Source: Bacteroidaceae bacterium
GTDB lineage: Bacteria; Bacteroidota; Bacteroidia; Bacteroidales; Bacteroidaceae
Assembly (NCBI GenBank): GCA_017965425.1
Contig: JAGCPY010000003.1
Span: 1-64,000 of the forward strand
Direction: 5' to 3'
Length of the DNA: 64,000 nt
The notes beneath the pieces are model-generated. The model worked only from the letters and a program-made list of their open reading frames with translations, made no database searches and was not told where the DNA came from. Made by a program: the position numbers and the translations under genes. The stretch's first letter is position 1, and every line of letters starts with the position of its first letter. Below are positions 51,598 through 60,389 of this stretch, one piece after another.

Positions 51598-53499
51598 TTA
51601 GCAGAGTGCTTTCTTGATGCCTTCCACGTCGATGCCACAGAGATGGTGGAGTTCTTTGAGCGAACCGTGTTCCACGAACTGATCTGGCAGGCCGAGGCGG
51701 ATGACGCGTGGCGTGGCACCGTGGTCGGCCATCCACTCCAGCACCGCACTTCCGAGGCCGCCCGTGCGGACGCCGTCTTCGAGGGTGACGATGCGGCGGA
51801 ACTTGGCGGCCACTTCTGTCAGCAGCCGCTCGTCAAGGGGCTTGAGGAAACGCATGTCGTAGTGGGCGATGGAGAGTCCGGGATGCTCGGCTTCGGCTTG
51901 CCGGATGGCCTCTGCGGCAGCGGTGCCGAGGGGGCCAATGGACAGCAGGGCCACGTCGCTCCCGTCCTTGAGGCGGCGTCCGCGTCCAATCGGAATCTCC
52001 TGCATCGGGCAACGCCAGTTCACTTGGGAACCTCGTCCGCGTGGGTAGCGGATGACGAAGGGACCCGTGTCGCGCAACTGGGCCGTGTACATCAGGTGGC
52101 GCAGCTCGTGCTCGTCCATGGGGGAGGCAATGGTCAGGTTGGGAATGGGGCGCAGGTAGGCCAGGTCGAAAGCTCCATGATGCGTGGGGCCGTCCTCGCC
52201 GACGAGTCCGGCACGATCCAGGCACAGGATGATGTGGAGGCGTGAGATGCAGACGTCGTGGATGAGATTGTCATAGGCGCGCTGCGCAAAGCTTGAATAG
52301 ATGTTGCAGAAGGGCAACAGGCCGTCCTTGGCCATGCCAGCCGAGAAGGTCACGGCGTGTCCCTCTGCGATGCCAACGTCATAGGCGCGGTGGGGTAACG
52401 CCTGCATCATAATGTTCATCGAACAGCCCGTAGGCATGGCAGGCGTGACGCCCACGATGCGTTCGTTTTCGCGTGCCAGCTCAAGCAACGTATGTCCGAA
52501 GACATCCTGGAACTTGGGGGCAAGGCCGGTTTCGTCGGTGTGCTGAATCTCCCCTGTCTGTGGGTCGAACTTCCCAGGTGCGTGCCAGATGGCACCGCCG
52601 TTCTCGGCTGGTTCGAAGCCTTTTCCCTTGATGGTGTGGATGTGCAGCAGTTTGGGGCCGCGCATGTCCTTGATGGTCCGTAGTGTACGCACCAGCTCGA
52701 TGACGTCATGACCATCGGTGGGGCCGAAGTAGCGGATATTCATTCCCTCGAAGATGTTCTGCTGGCGGTTGATAAGGCTCTTGACGGAATTGTTAAAGCG
52801 CAGGATGACCTGCTTGCGTCCCTCGGTGAGCCATCCCAAAGAGAACATCTTCCGGGCTGTGCGGTCGCGGAGGCGATTGTATGTCGAACTCGTCTGCAAG
52901 CGGTGCAGCAAGTGTTTCATGCCGCCAACGCTTCGGTCGATTGACATATTATTGTCGTTCAGGATGATGAGCACGTCGTTGGGCGTGTTGGCGGCGTTGT
53001 TGAGTCCTTCGTAAGCCAGTCCGCCGCTCATCGAACCGTCGCCGATGACGGCCACAACATGCCTCCGCGTTTCCTTCTTTGCTTTCGCGGCCAGTGCCAT
53101 GCCCAGGGCAGCCGAGATGCTGTTGGACGCGTGGCCGGAGGTGAACGCGTCATACTCGCTTTCCTCGGGCGAGGGGAAGGGCTTGATGCCGTGGAAGTGG
53201 CGGTTGGTGGAAAAAGCTTCGCGGCGACCCGTGAGGATCTTGTGGCCGTAGGCTTGATGCCCTACGTCCCAGAGGATGCGGTCGTAGGGCGTATTGTAAA
53301 CATAATGCAAGGCCACGGTCAGCTCCACGACGCCGAGGCTCGAAGCGAAGTGCCCGGGATTGCCAGCCACCTCGTCAATGATGTCCTGTCGCAACTCGCG
53401 GCAAACTTCGGGCAGTTGCTCGATGGGCAGTTTGCGCAAGTCCTCCGGCAGATTGATTTGTTTCAGTAGAGGATAGTCTGTGTGCTTGGTTTCGCTCAT
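51598..53499 (-). CDS. dxs: 1-deoxy-D-xylulose-5-phosphate synthase
   Basis: A 633-residue ThDP enzyme making DXP from pyruvate and glyceraldehyde-3-phosphate, the first step of the MEP isoprenoid pathway. The ThDP motif is [20 protein letters not shown]...NDNN, the catalytic Glu is in [17 protein letters not shown], and further marks are [16 protein letters not shown] and [14 protein letters not shown]. The start is the ATG at 53499 ([15 protein letters not shown]), 17 bases after a -7 box. The open frame continues upstream to 54633, but that part is antisense to the GSCFA gene and is not coding. Full family length. Confidence 0.95.
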   Translation of the reverse strand: MSETKHTDYPLLKQINLPEDLRKLPIEQLPEVCRELRQDIIDEVAGNPGHFASSLGVVELTVALHYVYNTPYDRILWDVGHQAYGHKILTGRREAFSTNRHFHGIKPFPSPEESEYDAFTSGHASNSISAALGMALAAKAKKETRRHVVAVIGDGSMSGGLAYEGLNNAANTPNDVLIILNDNNMSIDRSVGGMKHLLHRLQTSSTYNRLRDRTARKMFSLGWLTEGRKQVILRFNNSVKSLINRQQNIFEGMNIRYFGPTDGHDVIELVRTLRTIKDMRGPKLLHIHTIKGKGFEPAENGGAIWHAPGKFDPQTGEIQHTDETGLAPKFQDVFGHTLLELARENERIVGVTPAMPTGCSMNIMMQALPHRAYDVGIAEGHAVTFSAGMAKDGLLPFCNIYSSFAQRAYDNLIHDVCISRLHIILCLDRAGLVGEDGPTHHGAFDLAYLRPIPNLTIASPMDEHELRHLMYTAQLRDTGPFVIRYPRGRGSQVNWRCPMQEIPIGRGRRLKDGSDVALLSIGPLGTAAAEAIRQAEAEHPGLSIAHYDMRFLKPLDERLLTEVAAKFRRIVTLEDGVRTGGLGSAVLEWMADHGATPRVIRLGLPDQFVEHGSLKELHHLCGIDVEGIKKALC

Positions 53500-53516
53500 G
53501 ACAATAAATTTCGGGG

Positions 53517-53524
53517 CAAAGATA
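53517..53524 (-). promoter_or_regulatory. -7 element TATCTTTG for dxs
   Basis: Minus-strand TATCTTTG, 17 bases before the dxs ATG. It probably drives the dxs-trkA-TonB receptor operon. Confidence 0.6.
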
Positions 53525-53631
53525 AGGAAAAATAGAACGCAACGTCTCAAAGAAGGCGGGTTTTTATGCAAAGAAGCCATGAAATGATGATTTTTCGCCT
53601 CTCCCGTGTACCTTCGCGTGTAAGAATTGTG

Positions 53632-53639
53632 TAACTTTG
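53632..53639 (+). promoter_or_regulatory. -7 element TAACTTTG for the GSCFA/murF-alr operon
   Basis: TAACTTTG four bases before the ATG at 53644, so the transcript would be nearly leaderless or start just inside. Typical spacing for this phylum. Confidence 0.55.
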
Positions 53640-53643
53640 CCCC

Positions 53644-54594
53644 ATGAAACTGCAAACAACCATCGAAATTACACAGCCTAACCGGCTCATCGGCATACGC
53701 AGCCGCGTAGCATTCATCGGTTCCTGCTTTGCCGCATACATCGGTACGCGGATGCGTCAAAGCGGACTTCCCGCACTGGTCAATCCCTTCGGTGTCCTCT
53801 ATAACCCGCTCAGCATCCTGCAAGTGATGATGCAGAACCCCATGCAAGAGCATCTCTACTTCGAGGACAACGACCATCGCTGGCATTGCTGGCTCACTGA
53901 CAGTTCGAAGAACGCCTCTTCCCTCGAAGCCTGCCAGGCGGGAGTGCTCTCGGCAAGAGGCCGACTCTTCGAATGGAACCCCGACACCCTGGTCCTCACC
54001 TTGGGCACCAACCGCTACTACGCCAGACCTAACCCCGCCGACATCAAGGGGTTGAAGGGCGAAGCAACGTTGGTGGTCGGCAACTGTCATAAGCAACCCC
54101 AGGCCGAATTTGTGGAGAAAGAGCTCTCCGTGGCCGAGGCTGTGGAGGCGCTGGACAGCGTGTGCCGCCTCTTCCCAAAAGCGCAAATCATTCTCACGGT
54201 TTCGCCCTACCGCTATGCCAAGTATGGCTTCCACGAGAGCCGCCTCAGCAAAGCCGTCCTCTTGCTGGCCGTGGACGAGGTCATCCGCAAGCGTCCCGAA
54301 CAGGTCTGCTATTTCCCCGCCTACGAGATTCAACTCGACGAGCTGCGCGACTATAGATTCTACGCCCCCGACATGTTGCATCCTTCCGAGCAAGCGATTG
54401 ACTACATCTGGGAACGCTTCGTCGAACGATGGCTCGACTCCGAGACCCACCGCTACCTGATGGATTACGAACCCATCCGACGCGCACTCCAGCATCGGCC
54501 CGAAGACCCAGACTCGCCGGCCAGCATCCGTTTCCGTGAGAAAACACAGGAGCAACTGAACCTGCTCCTTGCAAAATACAATATCGAACCCTAA
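53644..54594 (+). CDS. GSCFA-domain protein
   Basis: A 316-residue GSCFA protein, an SGNH-hydrolase-like family common in Bacteroidota. The name-giving motif is [11 protein letters not shown] (24-34); further marks are [12 protein letters not shown] (about 57-68), [11 protein letters not shown] and the C-terminal [16 protein letters not shown], where Asp and His of the catalytic set would lie. Function in the cell is not established. It is 52 bases before murF-alr, a neighbourhood often kept in Bacteroidota, so it may act in envelope metabolism. Confidence 0.85.
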   Translation: MKLQTTIEITQPNRLIGIRSRVAFIGSCFAAYIGTRMRQSGLPALVNPFGVLYNPLSILQVMMQNPMQEHLYFEDNDHRWHCWLTDSSKNASSLEACQAGVLSARGRLFEWNPDTLVLTLGTNRYYARPNPADIKGLKGEATLVVGNCHKQPQAEFVEKELSVAEAVEALDSVCRLFPKAQIILTVSPYRYAKYGFHESRLSKAVLLLAVDEVIRKRPEQVCYFPAYEIQLDELRDYRFYAPDMLHPSEQAIDYIWERFVERWLDSETHRYLMDYEPIRRALQHRPEDPDSPASIRFREKTQEQLNLLLAKYNIEP

Positions 54595-54646
54595 TCTTTC
54601 CGTAAGCTGAGGCACCGCCTCAGCTTCCTTCATCCATCACCCTTCC

Positions 54647-57028
54647 ATGACTTATTCCATCGAAACCATCACCACCCTCATCGGTGCTCATCGCACGGGC
54701 ACCGTCAACACCCTCATAGACTGGCTGCTGACCGACAGCCGTTCCCTTGTTTTCCCCGAGACGACCCTCTTCTTCGCCATCCGCACCCAAAAGAACGACG
54801 GACACCGCTATATCCCTGAACTCTACCGCCGTGGCGTCCGCGCCTTTGTCGTCAGCCAACTGCCCGAACATCCCCAGCCCGATGCCAACTATCTCCTGGT
54901 GCCTTCGCCCATGAAGGCTCTTCAGCGCCTGGCCGAGCGGCATCGCGAAGAGTTCGACATCCCCGTCATTGGCATCACTGGCAGCAACGGAAAGACCATC
55001 GTCAAGGAATGGCTCTACCAGTTGCTCTCGCCCGACTTCAACATCACCCGTTCACCGAGGTCTTGGAACTCACAGATTGGCGTTCCTCTCTCGGTTTGGC
55101 GACTCACGGGGCAGACACAGGTCGGCATCTTCGAGGCCGGCATCAGCGAGCCGGGAGAGATGGATGCTCTGGAGGCCATCATCCAACCCACCATCGGCGT
55201 GCTCACTCACCTCGGTTCCGCACACGACGAGAATTTTGGCAACAGACGCGAAAAGTGTATGGAAAAGCTGAGACTCTTCAGACACGCGCGCGTTCTTATA
55301 TTTAATGCAGACGACGAACTGACTTGCGAGTGCATCGAAGCCAGTGGCTTCAAGGGGCAACGCATCGGTTGGAAAGCTGGCGAAGGCTTGGAGGAGAACA
55401 TCCAGTCGTGTGTCGCTGTCTGCCGCTACCTGGGTCTCTCAGACGACATCATACAGGAGCGCATCGCCCGACTGGAACCCGTGGCCATGCGCCTGGAAGT
55501 AAAAGAAGGCCGCAACGGCTGCACCCTCATCACCGACACCTGCAACAGCGACCTCGGTTCTCTGGAGATTGCCCTCGATTTCATGCGCCGCCGACCCGAC
55601 ACGCAAGGACGTCGCCGCACGCTCATCCTCTCAGACATCAAGCAGACGGGACTCACGCTGACCGAGCTCTACGCACAGGTGGCCACCCTCGTCAGCCAGT
55701 ATGGCGTGGACGAGTTCATCGGCATCGGGCAAGAGGTCAGTGCAGGAATGGCCAACGTGGAGACCACGTCCTCTTCTTGTTTTCCCACCGTCGATGCCTT
55801 CCTCGCCTCTTCTGCCTTTGCCCAACTCAGCGACCGCGTCATTCTCATTAAGGGCGCCCGCATGGCGCGTTTCGACCGCATCGCCGACGCCCTCATCCAG
55901 AAAGTCCACGAGACGGTGCTGGAGGTGAACCTCTCTGCCGTCGTCCAGAACCTCAACTACTACCGCTCCTTCATGCGTCCAGAGACGAAGATGATTTGCA
56001 TGGTCAAGGCATCGGCCTACGGCGCCGGTGCCGTGGAAATTGCCAAGACGTTGCAGGATCACCGTGTAGATTATCTGGCCGTGGCCGTGGCCGATGAAGG
56101 CGTGGAGCTCAGACGTGCTGGCATCACCGCCAACATCATGGTCATGAATCCCGAGATGTCGTCCTTCCGCACGCTTTTCGAGTACCAGCTCGAACCAGAA
56201 GTCTATAGCTTCCGACTTTTGGACGCGCTCATCCACGCCGCTGAACGCGAGGGCATCACGGCCTTCCCCATCCACGTGAAGCTCGATACGGGAATGCACC
56301 GCCTCGGATTCGATGCCTGCGGACGGCCAAACGACAACGGTGCCTTGCCTGAAGTCGGCGAGCTCATCCGCCGCCTCTCGGCTCAGAAGGCGCTCATCGC
56401 ACGTTCCGTCTTCTCGCACTTCGTGGGTTCAGACAGCGATGAATTCGACCAGTTCTCGCTTCTCCAATGGCAACGCTTCACAGCCGCTGCCGACCTGTTG
56501 CAAGCCGCTTTCCCCCACCACATCCTCAGACACATCTGCAACTCGGCTGGCATCGTGCACTTCCCGGAAAGACATTGCGACATGGTGCGGCTGGGATTGG
56601 GACTCTACGGAGTGGATCCCTGTGGCGGAACCGCTCTCTCTGTCATCTCCACCCTCAAGACCACCATCTTGCAGATTCATGACGTGCCCGCCTCCGACAC
56701 CGTAGGCTACTCGCGCCGCGGTCGCCTCACACGCGACAGTCGCATTGCCGCCCTGCCCATCGGCTATGCCGACGGACTCGACCGCCATCTCGGCAACGGA
56801 CATGCCTATTGTCTCGTCAATGGCCAGCGGGCTCCCTACATCGGCAACATCTGTATGGATGTCTGCATGATTGACGTCACGGACATCCCCTGCCGCGAAG
56901 GCGACACCGCCGTCATCTTCGGCCCCGAGCTGCCACCCACCTTGCTCTCCGACGTCATCGGCACCATCCCCTACGAGATCCTCACCTCCGTCTCGCCCCG
57001 TGTCCGCCGCATCTACTACGTTGACTGA
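54647..57028 (+). CDS. bifunctional MurF ligase / alanine racemase
   Basis: A 793-residue fusion found across Bacteroidota. Residues 1 to about 420 are MurF, which adds D-Ala-D-Ala to UDP-MurNAc-tripeptide: ATP loop GITGSNGKT (109-117), then RSPRSWNSQIGVPLS and SEPGEMDALE. Residues from about 424 are alanine racemase, which makes D-Ala with PLP: lysine in MVKASAYGAG (about 455), the GMHRLGF loop, and the catalytic Tyr in VGYSRRGRL. The two activities supply and use D-Ala in peptidoglycan precursor synthesis. It is complete, with no frameshift. Confidence 0.95.
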   Translation: MTYSIETITTLIGAHRTGTVNTLIDWLLTDSRSLVFPETTLFFAIRTQKNDGHRYIPELYRRGVRAFVVSQLPEHPQPDANYLLVPSPMKALQRLAERHREEFDIPVIGITGSNGKTIVKEWLYQLLSPDFNITRSPRSWNSQIGVPLSVWRLTGQTQVGIFEAGISEPGEMDALEAIIQPTIGVLTHLGSAHDENFGNRREKCMEKLRLFRHARVLIFNADDELTCECIEASGFKGQRIGWKAGEGLEENIQSCVAVCRYLGLSDDIIQERIARLEPVAMRLEVKEGRNGCTLITDTCNSDLGSLEIALDFMRRRPDTQGRRRTLILSDIKQTGLTLTELYAQVATLVSQYGVDEFIGIGQEVSAGMANVETTSSSCFPTVDAFLASSAFAQLSDRVILIKGARMARFDRIADALIQKVHETVLEVNLSAVVQNLNYYRSFMRPETKMICMVKASAYGAGAVEIAKTLQDHRVDYLAVAVADEGVELRRAGITANIMVMNPEMSSFRTLFEYQLEPEVYSFRLLDALIHAAEREGITAFPIHVKLDTGMHRLGFDACGRPNDNGALPEVGELIRRLSAQKALIARSVFSHFVGSDSDEFDQFSLLQWQRFTAAADLLQAAFPHHILRHICNSAGIVHFPERHCDMVRLGLGLYGVDPCGGTALSVISTLKTTILQIHDVPASDTVGYSRRGRLTRDSRIAALPIGYADGLDRHLGNGHAYCLVNGQRAPYIGNICMDVCMIDVTDIPCREGDTAVIFGPELPPTLLSDVIGTIPYEILTSVSPRVRRIYYVD

Positions 57029-57199
57029 GCTTGCTGCGGGAAACTGTCATTCAAAAAGAACGGCGTTCAAATCAACCACTAACGGGCTGGCTCCCTGGCC
57101 ATGCTGCTGTTTGACATTGTTGGTCATCGGGAATACCAGCAATGATATACGGAATCACCGTTATGGGTAATCGGCTTCGCGTCTTTACGTCACACAAGT

Positions 57200-57257
57200 A
57201 AGGAACGTCGGCGAAGGGTTGAAGGTATTGACCTTCCAGCCTTCGCCGACGTTCCTT
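57200..57257. terminator. long hairpin between convergent murF-alr and kbl
   Basis: A perfect 18-base stem (AAGGAACGTCGGCGAAGG and complement, 57200-57217/57240-57257), then a 3x3 internal loop, a further 6-base stem and a 4-base loop. T-runs are weak, so it may act as a bidirectional terminator or an RNA-stabilising structure. The rest of 57029-57312 shows no gene. Confidence 0.6.
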
Positions 57258-57312
57258 CAGCGGTTCACGTATTGACCCGTCTTGGTGACGATGTGTACGT
57301 GTTTGGGCCGAC

Positions 57313-58500
57313 TTATTTCAGCACGCCGAGTTCCTTGCCGACCTTGATGAAGGCAGCGATGCACTTGTCGAGGTGTGCGCGTTCGTGTCCGGCGGAAATC
57401 TGAACACGGATGCGGGCTTGTCCCTTGGGCACGACGGGGTAGTAGAAGCCGGTGACATAGATGCCTTCTTCCTGCAAGCGGGCGGCGAAGCGCTGGCTGA
57501 GGGGAGCATCGTAAAGCATGACGGCGCAGATGGCACTTTGTGTGGGCTTGATGTCGAATCCGCTGGCCATCATCTTGTCGCGGAAGTAGTTGACGTTCTC
57601 CACGAGACGGTCGTGTAGGTCATTGCTCTCGTCGAGCATCTTGAAGACCTCGAGGGCGGCACCGACGATGCCGGGAGCGAGGCTGTTTGAGAACAGATAG
57701 GGGCGAGAACGCTGGCGCAGCAGGTCGATGATTTCCTTGCGGCCAGTGGTGAATCCTCCCATGGCACCGCCGAAGGCTTTGCCGAGGGTGCCGGTGTAAA
57801 TATCCACGCGGCCGTAGGTCTGGAAGAATTCGCTGACGCCACGACCTGTTGGGCCGACCACGCCTGCACTGTGACTCTCATCGACCATGACGAGGGCATC
57901 GTATTTCTCGGCCAGGTCACAGATCTTGTCCATGGGTGCGACGTTGCCGTCCATGGAGAAGACGCCGTCGGTGACGACGATGCGGAAGCGTTGCTCTTGT
58001 GCTGCCTGCAGCTGGCGCTCCAGGTCTTCCATGTCGGCATTGGCGTAGCGGTAGCGTTTGGCTTTACAGAGCCGCACTCCGTCAATGATGCTGGCGTGGT
58101 TGAGGGCGTCGGAGATGATAGCATCGTCTTCGGTGAGCAGCGGCTCGAACACACCTCCGTTGGCATCGAAGCAGGCGGCATAGAGGATGGTGTCTTCGGT
58201 CTTGAAGAAACGGCTAATGGCTTCCTCCAGTTCCTTGTGGACGTCCTGTGTGCCACAGATGAAGCGAACGCTGGACATGCCATAGCCTCGGCGGTCCATC
58301 ATTTTCTTTGCGCCTTCGATGAGGCGGGGATGGTTGCTGAGTCCGAGATAGTTGTTGGCGCAGAAGTTAAGAACTTCCTTGCCTGCCACCTGAATGGCGG
58401 CGGCCTGCGGACTCTGGATGAGGCGTTCCTCTTTGTAGAGGCCGGCCTCGCGGATTTCCTTCAGCGTCTGCTGGAGGTGTTCTTTCATTTTTCCGTACAT
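57313..58500 (-). CDS. kbl: glycine C-acetyltransferase (2-amino-3-ketobutyrate CoA ligase)
   Basis: A 395-residue PLP enzyme of the alpha-oxoamine synthase family. It splits 2-amino-3-ketobutyrate with CoA into glycine and acetyl-CoA. Marks are [45 protein letters not shown], and the PLP lysine in [15 protein letters not shown] (about 240). Full length. It is divergent from the threonine dehydrogenase at 58745, and the two make the threonine-to-glycine route; each has its own -7 box in the 244-base gap. Confidence 0.95.
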   Translation of the reverse strand: MYGKMKEHLQQTLKEIREAGLYKEERLIQSPQAAAIQVAGKEVLNFCANNYLGLSNHPRLIEGAKKMMDRRGYGMSSVRFICGTQDVHKELEEAISRFFKTEDTILYAACFDANGGVFEPLLTEDDAIISDALNHASIIDGVRLCKAKRYRYANADMEDLERQLQAAQEQRFRIVVTDGVFSMDGNVAPMDKICDLAEKYDALVMVDESHSAGVVGPTGRGVSEFFQTYGRVDIYTGTLGKAFGGAMGGFTTGRKEIIDLLRQRSRPYLFSNSLAPGIVGAALEVFKMLDESNDLHDRLVENVNYFRDKMMASGFDIKPTQSAICAVMLYDAPLSQRFAARLQEEGIYVTGFYYPVVPKGQARIRVQISAGHERAHLDKCIAAFIKVGKELGVLK

Positions 58501-58551
58501 GGATCTTGGTTTTGAGGTGAGTGTATAAGGTTTAAAGATTCATTTCGGGTA

Positions 58552-58559
58552 CAAAGGTA
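58552..58559 (-). promoter_or_regulatory. -7 element TACCTTTG for kbl
   Basis: Minus-strand TACCTTTG, 51 bases before the kbl ATG. Good -7 match. Confidence 0.55.
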
Positions 58560-58665
58560 ATGCTTTTTGCCGCTCGAGCGCACAAAGTAGAGGGGAAAAT
58601 GAAAGTTTTTGCACCTTTTAAGTAAAAAAGTTGGCGATGAACGTCTCAGGGAATAAACTTTTCCC

Positions 58666-58673
58666 TATCTTTG
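58666..58673 (+). promoter_or_regulatory. -7 element TATCTTTG for the threonine dehydrogenase
   Basis: TATCTTTG 71 bases before the ATG at 58745. The gap to kbl could hold a shared regulator site, but I see no clear operator. Confidence 0.55.
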
Positions 58674-58744
58674 CACCCACATAGAGGTGAAAACCTCTTA
58701 ACTAACCTAATCCAGTCATCAAGTATTAACACATTATTTTCCAA

Positions 58745-59701
58745 ATGAAGAACATCCTGGTTATTGGTTCAACGGGCCAGATCGGCTCGGAACTCACTAC
58801 CGCTCTGCGTGCGTGCTATGGCGGCGATCATGTCGTTGCAGGTTACATCCCTGGTGCTGAGCCCAAAGGCGAACTGGCCGAAAGCGGTCCCTCGGCAATC
58901 GCCGACGTGACGAACGGCGAACAGCTGGCATCCATCGTGCGCGAACATCAGATAGATACTATTTACAATCTGGCTGCATTGCTGAGCGTGGTGGCCGAAC
59001 AGAAACCACGTCTGGCGTGGAAGATAGGCATTGACGGCCTCTGGAATGTGCTTGAGGTGGCCCGCGAGAACAAATGTGCCGTCTTCACGCCTTCAAGCAT
59101 CGGCAGTTTCGGACCCAGCACACCGCACGAACTGACGCCGCAGGACACCATTCAGCGTCCAAAAACCATCTATGGCGTCTCTAAGGTGGCGACCGAACTT
59201 CTGTCCGATTACTACTACACTAAATACGGCGTGGACACGCGCTCCGTACGTTTCCCGGGTCTCATCAGTTACGTGACACCTCCGGGTGGAGGCACGACGG
59301 ACTATGCTGTTGACATCTTCTACGCTGCGGTCAGGGGCGAGAAGTTCCACTGCCCCATCGCCAAGGGAACGCGCATGGACATGATGTACATGCCCGACGG
59401 ACTGCGCGCCGCCATGGATTTGATGGAAGCCAATCCCGACAAGCTCATCCACCGCAACGGTTTTAACGTGACGGCCATGAGCTTCCCGCCCGAGAAAATC
59501 TACGCAGAAATCCGCAAGCGTGTTCCTGAATTTGAAATGGACTATCAGGTGGATCCGCTGAAACAGTCGATTGCCGAAAGCTGGCCCGACAGCCTCGACG
59601 ATACTGCTGCACGTGAAGAGTGGGGCTGGCATCCGAACTTCGGCCTGGCCAGCATGACGCGCGACATGCTGGAGAAACTGAGCCAGAAACTCCTGGGCTG
59701 A
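58745..59701 (+). CDS. L-threonine 3-dehydrogenase, short-chain (epimerase-like) type
   Basis: A 318-residue extended SDR. The NAD loop is VIGSTGQIGSEL (6-17), AALLSVVAEQKP and FTPSSIGSFGPSTP hold the catalytic Ser/Thr, and YGVSK is the Tyr-Lys pair. The RFPGLISY and PPGGGTTDYAVDIFY blocks are typical of SDR-type threonine dehydrogenases of Bacteroidota, as opposed to zinc-dependent Tdh. It oxidises threonine to 2-amino-3-ketobutyrate, the substrate of the divergent kbl product. Family assignment is strong; the pairing with kbl supports the substrate. Confidence 0.9.
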   Translation: MKNILVIGSTGQIGSELTTALRACYGGDHVVAGYIPGAEPKGELAESGPSAIADVTNGEQLASIVREHQIDTIYNLAALLSVVAEQKPRLAWKIGIDGLWNVLEVARENKCAVFTPSSIGSFGPSTPHELTPQDTIQRPKTIYGVSKVATELLSDYYYTKYGVDTRSVRFPGLISYVTPPGGGTTDYAVDIFYAAVRGEKFHCPIAKGTRMDMMYMPDGLRAAMDLMEANPDKLIHRNGFNVTAMSFPPEKIYAEIRKRVPEFEMDYQVDPLKQSIAESWPDSLDDTAAREEWGWHPNFGLASMTRDMLEKLSQKLLG

Positions 59702-59752
59702 CCAGACGTGGCGGCGGTCGCCGTCAAGGGACGTGCCGCACATCAAAAGACA

Positions 59753-59797
59753 GGGAGCACATGATGCACTTAGCGTGTGTCATGTGCTCCCTTTTTT
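59753..59797. terminator. bidirectional intrinsic terminator
   Basis: A 12-base stem GGGAGCACATGA/TCATGTGCTCCC around a 15-base loop, followed by TTTTTT on the plus strand and, on the minus strand, by a weaker T-run. It lies between the convergent threonine dehydrogenase and nitroreductase genes. Confidence 0.85.
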
Positions 59798-59817
59798 GAT
59801 GCCTTTCAGGAATGCTG

Positions 59818-60348
59818 TTAGTGGAAGGTGGCGATTTCGGCCAGCTCCTTGCGGGGTGGACGCTGGGCGTCTTCGATGCGGTGGCCGACGGCGATGACGG
59901 CGCCGATGGTCTCGTCGTCGGGAATGGCGAGCAGATGCCGGAGCTGGTCGGCATGGCGGATGCCGATGACGAGGGTGTCGATGTCGAGTTCAGCTGCCTT
60001 GAGCAAGAGATAGGCGTTTTGGAGTCCGAGGTCATACCATCCCCATCCGTTGCCTGCCTCGTTGTCGGGTTGTCCGTGGGTGTGGCCGACGATGTCGTGC
60101 TTGAAGGAAGTTACGATGATGGCGCCCACGCCTTCCGTCTTCTGTGGGTTGCTGCCTCCGAGGCAGGCGCGTGTGGCGGCAAGGGTGTCGGGCCGTGTGA
60201 CGACGTGATAGCGCGATGTCTGTTGGTTCTTCCACGAAGGCGCTTCTTGTGCAAAGCGGATGAGCGTGAGGAGTTCATCCTGGGTCACAGGCTGCCCGTT
60301 GTAGCGGCGGATGCTGCGTCGATGCAGCGCGATGTCATTGAGTGTCAT
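59818..60348 (-). CDS. nitroreductase-family flavoprotein
   Basis: A 176-residue FMN oxidoreductase. The start LHRRSIRRYNGQPVTQDELL is the usual FMN-phosphate-binding RRSxRxY segment, followed by EAPSWKNQQTSRYHVV; the C-terminal part has LGLQNAYLLLKAAELDIDTL and AVIAVGHR. It is on the short side for the family (180-220). The physiological substrate cannot be told. It is 41 bases downstream of the GH43 gene on the same strand. Confidence 0.85.
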   Translation of the reverse strand: MTLNDIALHRRSIRRYNGQPVTQDELLTLIRFAQEAPSWKNQQTSRYHVVTRPDTLAATRACLGGSNPQKTEGVGAIIVTSFKHDIVGHTHGQPDNEAGNGWGWYDLGLQNAYLLLKAAELDIDTLVIGIRHADQLRHLLAIPDDETIGAVIAVGHRIEDAQRPPRKELAEIATFH

Positions 60349-60389
60349 GGCAGGGGGGCTTTGATGTATCGGTTTTTAGTTTTTCAGTT

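Noticed and set aside
53500-54633. N-terminal extension of the dxs frame by 378 codons
   Set aside because: The extension is antisense to the well-supported GSCFA gene, lacks dxs-like sequence, and a good ATG with a promoter lies at 53499.
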